Of a DNA stretch of 13,911 nt, positions 1 through 7,408 are shown in pieces. The notes under the pieces are model-generated. The model was not told where the DNA came from. It worked only from the letters and a program-made list of their open reading frames with translations, and did no database searches. The stretch lies in the NCBI GenBank assembly GCA_003024985.2, contig PXIH01S0027109.1; one strand, 5' to 3'. Position 1 is the stretch's first letter, and each line of letters opens with the position of its first letter. The DNA comes from Euperipatoides rowelli (lineage: Eukaryota > Onychophora > Udeonychophora > Euonychophora > Peripatopsidae). The translations under genes and the position numbers were made by a program.

Positions 1-596
1 TTGTCAGTTGGGAAAAAAACCCAGATGGTAAATTTAAAAAAAAATGTGATCAAATAATTTTGTATTGGATTCAGATGCAGGGACCCGGTGACCCAGCAGC
101 TGTTTTTTGTTTTCGTGCTCTAACTTGTGGTGGCGCTGCTGTCTGTGAGTTGGCAATTTGTGAAATCAGGGCTAGGAAATTTATCATATTTTCTCACCGA
201 ATTCTCTAAGGCATTAGTCTATTATTTAAGCATTTTGGGATAAAATAAAAACTAATAAAGAAATATAAGTTTGTAAATATTTTGCAAAAAGTAGAAAATT
301 GAAAAAAAAAAAAATTTTTTTTGCCCAACCCAAATTACATCAAATAAAATAAAAAAAGTGATGGACAATTTCTTCTCAGTTAATTTCTGCCAATCTTTTA
401 TTTTTCACACTCAGTTTTATACAATTTGTGTTGAAAGATTAAATTTATTTTCAACTTTTTAATGCAGATAAAAGATATTTGAAAACTTGTTTTTGACTCA
501 TTGTTCTGAACACTAATAAATAAGAAAAAAAGACGTCGTTTGGACTTCTGCGCATCTAGTGGCCGATTGCTTTTACGTTATAGCAAATTAGCTATT
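1..596. other. AT-rich intergenic DNA, no gene seen
   Basis: No reading frame here resembles a known protein and no RNA gene is recognisable. The stretch is mostly A/T with homopolymer runs (for example around 300-320). A short motif at 552-564 (GCATCTAGTGGCC) is one of several CTCF-like sequences in the window. Confidence 0.6.
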
Positions 597-787
597 ATTG
601 GTTGATGTTGAGATTCTATAGTGAACTGATGGTGGTCAAATAAAATAATAATACAAAACAGCAACTCAGTCATACAGAAATAACGTAACCAAAAAGTAAA
701 AAATTAACAATACTGTAACAAGTAGCAGTGGGGCGGTACACACTCCTGGGATTGACATCTGACAAATTAGTTCCAGAAATAACACTA

Positions 788-1048
788 GAGTCTGGATCTC
801 AGACCTACCATTGTCATGCAGCTTATTAGACAATCTACTAACTTTAACCATACACTGACCCTAACTTCAATATGAATATAATAGCAAATTAAAGCATCTC
901 TAACCTTAACCACAAATTGACCCTAACTCCAACTTAAATATTAAAGAATGAATAAATAAATAAAACAACAGCCAATTCTATCTGCAAGCCGATCTCTGAT
1001 TGGCTATTTTGGGGTTGCATGACAATGGTAGGTCTGAGATCCAGACAC
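788..1048. mobile_element. MITE-like element 1 (261 bp, perfect 31-bp inverted ends)
   Basis: Bases 790-820 and 1016-1046 are exact reverse complements (31 of 31). Adding the bases at 786-789 and 1047-1050 gives 35 bp with one mismatch. A TA dinucleotide lies just outside each end (786-787 and 1049-1050), as expected for a Tc1/mariner-type target duplication. The interior has no coding capacity, so this fits a non-autonomous MITE. It holds two degenerate direct copies of a segment of about 62 bp, starting near 839 and 901, each with telomere-like TGACCCTAACT. Calling it a MITE is inferred from structure. The parent element is unknown. Confidence 0.8.
839..962. repeat. Two direct copies of a telomere-like segment inside MITE 1
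   Basis: The segment starting at 839 (TAACTTTAACCA, then TGACCCTAACTTC) recurs at 901 (TAACCTTAACCA, then TGACCCTAACTCC), an offset of 62 bases. The copies differ by scattered substitutions. They resemble the CCTAACCC cores inside the two other MITE-like elements of this window. Confidence 0.65.
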
Positions 1049-1050
1049 TA

Positions 1051-2280
1051 CCAAATTTAACAAATAAATAAAAATTTGCAGGATTGACGAATGTTATTCC
1101 AACTGAGCAAGACATAGAAGCATGTATGCAGTACTCTTAAAAAGCGAGCGTGCACACGTGCAAATAAAAATATATGATTTAGCATTGATTCACACACAAT
1201 TGTTGTGTATTGCTTACAATCCATGGTTAAGTCACATGACATATGCTTTTGCATAACAAAGAAGGTAAATAATGCACAAAGACAAGACAGCCTAATCCCC
1301 ATATGAGCGAACCAGTTTAACAGAATAACATAAGCTGTCATTCACCGTAATGTTTAGTACATACTAACAGGGCCATTACTACAGTCCGGCATGGGTGGTA
1401 AAATGTCTTGCCCTCCTTCCCAGACTAATGGGTCCCCATCAGTAATTTATTTTCTGAATCACAAAATAATGAGATGGGAATGTATTTTACTGTTTTAATT
1501 TACATTTTTTCCAATTAAGCTCGATTTTTATTTCTATGTTTTTCTGAGACAAGATATTATTTTAACAATCTTCTATAACAGCTGATATTTCATCACGAGT
1601 CATTCTTAAACACATGTTTAAGTCACCCCTACTCTAATTTATTACCGGTATTGAAGTTATATATAGGAGTCGGATAACCAGTTTGGCTGTCTGAACATGA
1701 TATTTAAAACATTTTTTAAGAAGGAGGGGGGGGGGGTACCAAGAAAATTTGGCCACGGGCTCCCAAAACCTATAGTTACAGCCCTGCATACTATTTGTAG
1801 TTCAATATCTAGGTGTTCAAAAATACTTTAGAGCACACATATCTTGGACTTTCATATCAGCAATGGTAGCTTTTGTTTTGAAGTTATGTGTACTTCATTT
1901 GCTTTGAAATTTCATATAAACTTAAGGTTGGCCACACTAAATTCAAACCATAGACTGTCCGGCATCATGTCTTAGGGTTCACTATACCATTATGAATTAA
2001 CAAGAAATGGGTTTCACCTGAAAGCAAGTATATCACAATTTATTTGTATTTCTACACAAAGACAACAACCATATCAATGCAACAAAGTGAATTAGAAGCC
2101 AGCTTACCCCCACTTCACTAGTGGTACAATATGCAATAGTTTGTGCTTACTCCTCACACCTTAATCCAAAGGATTTTACATGTTTTATAAATAAAAGAAA
2201 GGCTATCTAGCCCAGTGGTTAAAATGAAAATAGACAAGGTGAGGGCGTTGGGCACACTAATGACAGCCAGCCATTGTGTG
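1051..2280. other. Intergenic DNA with unclassified repeat-like scraps
   Basis: No gene is supported. A run of G residues at about 1726-1736 and the phrases GGGCTCCCAAAACC and ACAGCCCTGCAT near 1765-1790 look like fragments of old dispersed repeats, but I cannot name a family. A phrase resembling a tRNA A box (TAGCCCAGTGGTTAA) occurs near 2208-2222 without a convincing B box, so no tRNA or SINE is called. The long open frame on the - strand at 1057-1341 has no recognisable motif. Confidence 0.55.
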
Positions 2281-3010
2281 AATAACTTTTATTAATCTTC
2301 GAGTAAAAATGAAGAAGCGCACATTAAAAAAAGTTTTTCATACTTTAGAAAAAGTCAGAATAAAATTAAATTTAGAAAAGTCTGAATTCTTACAAAAAAA
2401 GTTGATAATTTAGGTTATTATACTTAAACGAATTTGACCAGCAAATAGTAAAATTAAAGCAATCATTGACATTAAGGCTCCACAAAATGTAGATCAGCTG
2501 TGTTCAGTCCTCGGTTTAGTTGGATAAGATAGAAAATTTATCACCAACATACACATATGACATCAAATACAAGACTCCTAAAAGAAAATGTTATAGCAGA
2601 AGCACTGTCATATCCCTATCTATGACACACCCAACTAAGAACAAATTGACAACCTAAACAGTGATTAACAACATTCCAGTTCTTTTCTGGTTTCTACTAT
2701 GTCTTCCTGTGATCAAGCGAAGACATAGTAGAAACCAGAAAAGAACTGGAATTAACTAAACTGGTAGATTGTTTTAAGGATGGCCCAAAAACAGCATTTT
2801 CCGTTTAAAATCAAAATGGAACAAGACTCAGTACACAATGGTTATCTACTGTGGGGACTCAAAGTAATCATCCCTACCTCTTTTAAGACCTACTATACTT
2901 AAGGAATTACTGTACATCACTGCCAAATTGGGATGGTCAAGATGAAGCTGCTAGTGTGTTTGCTATGTTAGTGGACAAACATGAATATTCTAATATACAG
3001 AAATGTACCA
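2281..3010 (+). pseudogene. Ty3/Gypsy-type retrotransposon pol relic (RT end, RNase H tail, integrase start)
   Basis: This is the remnant of a Gypsy-type LTR retrotransposon polyprotein and no longer encodes a protein. Frame-hopping translation shows, in order, SSSKNEEAHIKK (2296-2331), VFHTLEKVRIKLNLEKSEFL (from 2333), DNLGYYT (2404-2424) and a stretch with VDQLCSVLGLVG before RKFITN. This is the usual end of a Gypsy reverse transcriptase thumb/connection region. Next comes NVIAEALS at about 2588-2613, the usual last residues of the RNase H domain, so nearly all of RNase H has been deleted. Then follow RKELELTKLVD (about 2737-2770) and MEQDSVHNGYLLWGLKVIIP (2816-2875), the segment leading into the integrase zinc-binding region. 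KELL and LGMVKMKLL remnants follow. There are many stop codons and frameshifts. No LTRs, gag or integrase core were found. Confidence 0.85.
2673..2752. repeat. Perfect 34-bp inverted repeat with 12-base loop inside the Gypsy relic
   Basis: Bases 2673-2706 and 2719-2752 are exact reverse complements over all 34 positions, separated by the 12 bases CTGTGATCAAGC. The right arm translates in line with the pol relic (EDIVETRKELEL). The left arm reads as pol only on the opposite strand. The simplest explanation is a local inverted duplication of relic sequence. As RNA it would form a long uninterrupted hairpin. Confidence 0.95.
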
Positions 3011-3020
3011 CAGGTTAATA

Positions 3021-3239
3021 CTATATGAAAAAAATTATCACATACCTTTTTATTCTCATTTAAATATTTTTATTTATTAAAACAATAAATAAGAATCATC
3101 TATATATCTAAAAGTGTTATGATCATGTGATGTGTGGCAGAATTATTCTGATTGGTTGATGGTAGTCTGATGATATAGTGACGTGACGTCAGAATGAAAC
3201 TGTTACAGAGAAATAAATATTTTCTGTAGCTTTATAAAT
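3021..3239. other. Intergenic DNA with an inverted CCAAT box and a full CRE palindrome
   Basis: ATTGGTTGATG at 3151-3161 contains an inverted CCAAT box. TGACGTCA at 3184-3191 is a complete CREB/ATF palindrome. No transcribed product is evident immediately downstream, where the G-rich tandem array begins. Whether the sites are used cannot be judged from sequence. Confidence 0.45.
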
Positions 3240-3249
3240 TTACTAAATG

Positions 3250-4485
3250 GAAAATATATAAAATGGGAAGGGGGTGTGCTAGGTGGAGAGAAGCAGGGGA
3301 TGGAAAAAACAGGAGGGGGAAATTAATTTCTCTCAATTTGAACGATATATAGGTTTTAGAATAATTAGAAAATAAGATTTATTTTGTTTTTAAACAAAGG
3401 GGTAAGGGGAGAAATGGGTCGACGGAATAAGATTTGGTTTTAACTTTTAAAATTTGCAAATAATATTGTTTCATTTTTAAACCAACGGAGGGGGCAAAAA
3501 ATTAGGGGGAGGAGATGGGAGCAGGGATAGGATGAGGAACAGGTGGAGATGGCAAAAATAAATTTGGCAATTCAGATGGTTTAGATTTTAGAATTGGAAA
3601 ATTATTTTATTTTTTTTTAAAAAAAAGGGGGAAGGAGGAACGGTTGATGGAACAAGATTTGTTTTCCACTTTTAGAATTTGCAAATAAAACCTTTTCATT
3701 TTTAAATCAACAAAGTGGAGGGGGGAAGAAAAAGTGGAGGGGGGGATAGGTAAAGGGGAGAAAAAATGAATTTTCATCAATTTCAACTGTTTTAGAATTA
3801 GATTTTTTTTTTTTTCGTTTTTAAACAAAAGGGGAAGAGGATAAAACTGGTGGATGGAGTATGATTTGGTTTTAACTTTTTAGAATTTTCAAATAAGATT
3901 ATTTTTTTTTCATTTTTAAACCAATGGTTGTAGGGGGGGGGGACAAAAAATGGGAGAAGGGGAAGCGGGGGAGGGAAATGGGTGGAGGGTGCAAAAGAAT
4001 TTCCAACAACTTGAATGGTTTAGGTTTTAGAATTGGAAAATAATATTTTTTTCATTTTTAAACCAACGGGGGAAGGGGAGGGGAATAAGTGAACGGAATA
4101 AGATTTAGTTTTAACTTTTAGAATAATTGCAAATAGGATTTTTTTCATTTTTAAAACCATAGGATAGGGGGGGGGAGAAAGTGGAGGGAGGAGTAAATGG
4201 ATGGAGGGGGAAAGAGCAGAGGGAGGGGGCAATGGGTGAAAGGGGAAAGAACAGGTGGTGGAGGGGAAAATGAAATTCCGACCATTTAGACAGTTTAGCT
4301 TTTAGAATTAGAAAATAAGATTTTTTTTTGTTTTTTAAACAAATGGGGAAGGGATGAGGAGGGAAATGTGTGGGTGGAATAAGATTTTTTTTTTTTCATT
4401 TTTAAACCAATGAGTGGAGGGAGGAAGTGGGATAAAAAATATTGGGGGGGGGGAGGGGGCCAAAAACAAGTAGAGTGGGGAAATA
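3250..4485. repeat. G-rich tandem array, units of about 205-275 bp
   Basis: A module reading roughly TTTTAGAATTRGAAAATAAG recurs at about 3352, 3584, 3789, 4023 and 4298 (spacings 232, 205, 234 and 275). Each full unit has a second half-module with GGTTTTAACTTTTAGAAT and GCAAATA (at about 3432, 3656, 3862 and 4101). Both half-modules lead into TCATTTTTAAACCAA or GTTTTTAAACAAA and then a purine stretch rich in runs of G. Units are preceded by a variant of AATTTCCATCA. The copies are strongly diverged. The + strand is almost free of C in the purine blocks. Open frames on the - strand here (3607-3828 and 4020-4232) are low-complexity proline/serine/lysine artefacts. Confidence 0.85.
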
Positions 4486-4489
4486 ATGA

Positions 4490-5340
4490 ATTTCCATCAT
4501 TTATGACAATTGATCATTTATAATATTTTTTTGTTAACATTTATTTTTAGGGCACAGATGTTCTGCTCGGGTTTAGCTAGTTTTAGTTACTGTATATATT
4601 TTTGCAGTGTGAATGGAAAAACTACAACAGTTCTGAAAAAAGTTAAAGATATATTACATTTGAATTGTGTGTTGTCTCTTGATAAGAATATTTTTTAAAA
4701 AAAATGGTGGGGTGGGGGGAGCTGTGGGCCCAGTCAGCAATTGCAATTTGCAAACCAGCGCCCTAACTATTCCATCAGGTATAGCCTACCGGCTACCACC
4801 TTTACAATAAAGGATTAGGACTACTAAGCAGTGATTTTTTTTTTTAATGAATAAAAAATTTCTTAGATAAAAAATAATAAAAACGCTTCATATTTACCGT
4901 TCATAGTAGAATATTTTTTTATTTAATATATAGTCACTGTATATCTATGCTTGCAGAGCCATCTATCGGTAAAAGCGTTGGTGGTTTTGGTAACTTTGTA
5001 GCACTTGGTAGTAGCCGGATGGATTGCTACTCTAAGATTGGCAATTTGGCATTATCAGCACTGGCCACTGACTAGAGCACTGAGGTAAGCTCCATGATCT
5101 ATAACTCACTGATCCCAGGAAACATAATGGACTGGCTTCTAATCTTTCTATTATTTTTTCGGCTATACCAACGAGCTAGAACTCCATCTATCGGGAATTT
5201 CACTAATACAAATCTCCGTATTTAGCGGCTGTTATATTTAATTTAATTTAAAATATAATTTTGAAAGGTGTAATTACTTTAAAAAATAACCCTAACACTA
5301 AAACGAAACGATACTTAGCCTACAACTAGCTAGTATGTTT
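4490..5340. other. Intergenic DNA between the G-rich array and the SLC37 gene
   Basis: No gene is supported. A fragment at about 4688-4720 (a T run, an A run, then GGTGGGGTGGGG) resembles a further broken unit of the neighbouring G-rich array. CCATCTATCGG occurs twice in direct orientation, at 4959-4969 and 5184-5194. On the - strand around 4745-4795 a phrase GGGCGCTGGTTTG is vaguely tRNA-SINE-like, but it lacks a B box. The small open frame at 4510-4698 has no recognisable domain. Confidence 0.5.
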
Positions 5341-5354
5341 TTTGTGAATGAAAT

Positions 5355-5464
5355 GATCACGTGGGAGATTATTTTGGTAGCCGGCAAATGATTGGCTAAT
5401 TTTTAGTAATATTGCTCCGCAGTTTGATAGCCAGACGCTAGTGACGTTAAGTCGTGACGCCTTA
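5355..5464 (+). promoter_or_regulatory. Probable promoter region of the SLC37 gene (E-box, CCAAT, CRE-like sites)
   Basis: Within 300 bases upstream of the start codon lie a CACGTG E-box (5358-5363, context TCACGTGG), an inverted CCAAT box (ATTGG, 5391-5395), a CRE-like TGACGTTA (5442-5449) and a second TGACG core (5455-5459). No convincing TATA box is visible, so a TATA-less promoter is likely. The transcription start is not determined and probably lies between here and about 5560. Clustering of these sites next to an intact gene supports a promoter, but function is inferred. Confidence 0.5.
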
Positions 5465-5595
5465 TGACACGTTTTAACTTTTTACGCATAAAGCGTCAAG
5501 CGTAACGTATTGAGGATTTGCAACAAGAGAAAACATTATCTATTGTGTTCAATTAGAGAACTTAAAGCAACTGGATTTGTAAAAACAATAGAACC

Positions 5596-5610
5596 ATGGA
5601 TATACAGTAG
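5596..5610 (+). promoter_or_regulatory. Four-codon upstream ORF (MDIQ-stop) in the likely 5' leader
   Basis: An ATG in strong start context (ACCATGG) opens a frame of four codons ending in TAG at 5608-5610. It ends 25 bases before the main start and is out of frame with it. If transcription begins upstream of 5596, this short frame could reduce or regulate initiation at the transporter. TATACAG at 5602-5607 could instead be a 3' splice site, which would remove the ATG. Confidence 0.45.
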
Positions 5611-5635
5611 TTACACGTTGTGATAAATAATCATA

Positions 5636-6904
5636 ATGGTTTCTGAATTACAAAAAAAGCAACTTTTAATATTTTCGTTGGGCTGGTTTGCTTATGCTAC
5701 GACATACTTTTTAAGAAAACCTCTAGGAGTGATTAAGACGGATTTAGAAACCGAATTTAATTTCACAAAAACGCAATTAGGATGGCTGGATACAGCCTTG
5801 CTTTTACCTTATGCTGGAATGCAGATGCTGTTGGGTTCATTAGGAGACTATTTAGGTGCTCGAAAAACAATGGGTTATGGCATGCTGCTTTCAGGTTTGT
5901 CGATGATTACATTTGGTCATTGGAGTAATTATTATATTTTCTTCACTCTGTTTTTTATTTGTGGTACGGCTCAGTCCATTTGCTGGCCAAACTGTAGTAA
6001 AACATTAGGTTCCTGGTATCCTGACAAAGTTCGAAATACCATCTTTGGTGTCTTCGGGACTTGTGCATTTGCTGGTGGAATAATTGGTTCCGCATTAGCT
6101 GTTGTTTTACAAAAATATGGATGGCGAAATGTATTTTTAATACCATCTTTACTAGTGGGCTTATTTGGAATACTTATTTTGTTATTTTATCGGTCTCCAA
6201 AAGAAGCTGGAGTAGAAATTCCTGGCAAAGAGAGAGACACACTTTTGAACAAAAAGGAACCTACGAAATTGTCATGCTGGGAATATTTACAAATACCAAT
6301 GTTACCCGAGGTGGCCATGGCAGTATTTTGTCTAAAAATTGTTCGTTATTGTATGTATATGTGGCTTCCCCTATACTTACTTAATCAGTTACATTATGAA
6401 AAAGCTGAAGCTGGCTATTTTTCTACTACTTTTGAAATTGGAGGTGTTGTTGGCAGTCTTTTAATAGGATACATCATTGATAAATGTTTTGGTGGGAGAA
6501 ATTTGATGGCTACGACAATTTTTGCACTTCTCAGTACCCTTTCTTTACTTATGTTTCACTTGACTAGTGGATCTGGTCGCCTTTTAAACACCATCTTTCT
6601 TCTACTTGCTGGGGCCTTCAACTGTGGTCCTGATTCCATTTTAGGAGGAGCTGTACCTGCCCAGTTAGGAGAAATGGATGGTAGAGACTCTGCAGCATCC
6701 GTTACAGGTCTGATAAACGGATTTGGTAGTTTTGGCACAGTTGCTGAAGGCCCAGTTATTGGTTTAATTTCTGAACATTATAGCTGGAACTCAGTATTTT
6801 ACCTAATGATAAGTCTTAGTTTTTTGGGAACTCTGTGTGTATTTAGGGCAGCTATCATTTTTAAAAGGATACAACGGCATCGTTCTCTTTTAGACATATC
6901 CTAA
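5636..6904 (+). CDS. SLC37-family sugar-phosphate/phosphate exchanger (MFS), single exon
   Basis: The product is a 422-residue polytopic membrane protein of the organophosphate:Pi antiporter branch of the major facilitator superfamily. Family members exchange sugar phosphates for phosphate across intracellular membranes. The start has A at -3 and G at +4. Helices fall roughly at residues 9-27, 49-69, 78-96, 99-119, 134-157, 163-184, 222-249, 257-281, 288-309, 313-335, 352-377 and 383-409. Visible motifs are YFLRKP (R27/K28, matching the phosphate-binding RK of human SLC37A4), LDTALLLPYA in helix 2, the MFS loop GDYLGARK (70-77) and the family's WPNCSK (117-122). LDTALLLPYA, FEIGGVVGS and SWNSVFYLMIS resemble SLC37A1-A3 more than SLC37A4. 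The central loop is only about 35 residues and total length is near that of SLC37A4 (429), shorter than A1-A3. There is no C-terminal KKxx; the protein ends RSLLDIS. The loop holds ERDTLL (199-204). Substrate is not predictable. Family is certain, subtype is not. Confidence 0.96.
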   Translation: MVSELQKKQLLIFSLGWFAYATTYFLRKPLGVIKTDLETEFNFTKTQLGWLDTALLLPYAGMQMLLGSLGDYLGARKTMGYGMLLSGLSMITFGHWSNYYIFFTLFFICGTAQSICWPNCSKTLGSWYPDKVRNTIFGVFGTCAFAGGIIGSALAVVLQKYGWRNVFLIPSLLVGLFGILILLFYRSPKEAGVEIPGKERDTLLNKKEPTKLSCWEYLQIPMLPEVAMAVFCLKIVRYCMYMWLPLYLLNQLHYEKAEAGYFSTTFEIGGVVGSLLIGYIIDKCFGGRNLMATTIFALLSTLSLLMFHLTSGSGRLLNTIFLLLAGAFNCGPDSILGGAVPAQLGEMDGRDSAASVTGLINGFGSFGTVAEGPVIGLISEHYSWNSVFYLMISLSFLGTLCVFRAAIIFKRIQRHRSLLDIS

Positions 6905-7045
6905 ATTTGTCTGTCTGTGGAATGATGTAGTATTTATGTTTAAGAAAGAATATACAGTATATGACGATTAGTTCATTATCATTTAATTTAATGGGCACCT
7001 TTGAGGTTAAAATGCTGATCAATAAAATTGAACGATACAATTTAT
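6905..7045 (+). other. Probable 3' UTR of the SLC37 gene with AATAAA signal
   Basis: The stop codon TAA is at 6902-6904. The first canonical polyadenylation hexamer AATAAA lies at 7021-7026 and is followed by T-rich sequence (TTTATTTCATTTTT), the usual arrangement for cleavage at about 7040-7050. No long A tract is present in the DNA, which argues against a recent processed retrocopy. Confidence 0.6.
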
Positions 7046-7169
7046 TTCATTTTTGGACCATTTTCCAAGAACCATTGAAGCAATTCTAGCGTCAGTAAGG
7101 TAACTTACTCCATTGGTGAGCTGTGAAAATTTTAACAATGGGCTGGGACATTAACCATATAATTTTTTA

Positions 7170-7408
7170 GTCAAATTCCGTTATCTGCCCACCAATATGG
7201 CTGACTAATAAGTTGAAATTATCTAGATTGACGCTCAGCAAAATATTTCACCTCTAGATTATAGGGTTCAGGGTTACGGTAAGGTTAGGACTGTAAAGAA
7301 AACAGGCTGAAATCGGCGAGAAAAAATGCTAATTCCACACACTACTATGTTTTAGTTGTTGCGCCACTCTTAACGTTAATTATGTTGGGCAGATAACTGA
7401 AAATGACC
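7170..7408. mobile_element. MITE-like element 2 (about 239 bp)
   Basis: Bases 7170-7194 (GTCAAATTCCGTTATCTGCC, then CACCA) and 7383-7407 are reverse complements at 21 of 25 positions. TA dinucleotides flank both ends (7168-7169 and 7409-7410), as in Tc1/mariner-type insertions. The right end has one extra base before the TA. The interior is non-coding and contains AGGGTTCAGGGTTACGG, then TAAGGTTAGGAC, at about 7263-7291. This is the reverse complement of the telomere-like core found in element 3. It lies just past the SLC37 3' UTR. Confidence 0.65.

Noticed and set aside
666-1341. Two - strand open frames of 61 and 94 residues
   Set aside because: The first overlaps MITE-like element 1 and neither resembles a known protein; both look like chance frames.
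2200-2270. Possible tRNA-derived SINE head (TAGCCCAGTGGTTAA)
   Set aside because: Only an A-box-like phrase is present; no B box and no cloverleaf could be drawn.
2673-2752. Conserved microRNA precursor
   Set aside because: The stem is perfect and longer than usual, and the right arm is plainly retrotransposon coding sequence, so an inverted duplication explains it better.
3607-4232. Two - strand open frames rich in proline, serine and lysine
   Set aside because: They are translations of the G-rich tandem array. Both read repeated phrases such as LKMKK and come from low-complexity DNA.
4510-4698. 62-residue + strand open frame
   Set aside because: No motif, an AT-driven composition, and it runs into the repeat-like T and A runs at its end.
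4725-4800. Possible tRNA-like sequence on the - strand (GGGCGCTGGTTTG)
   Set aside because: It lacks a B box and a foldable acceptor stem, so neither a tRNA nor a SINE is supported.
5955-6146. 63-residue open frame on the - strand inside the transporter gene
   Set aside because: It is antisense to clearly conserved SLC37 codons and shows no recognisable motif. The same applies to 6556-6738.
6061-6384. 107-residue open frame on the + strand inside the transporter gene
   Set aside because: It overlaps the SLC37 coding region in another frame, has no domain of its own and is explained as a shadow.
5636-6904. Bacterial horizontal transfer as the origin of the intronless transporter
   Set aside because: Motifs are of animal SLC37A1-A3 type, codons are as AT-rich as the surroundings, and Kozak context, promoter motifs and AATAAA look native.
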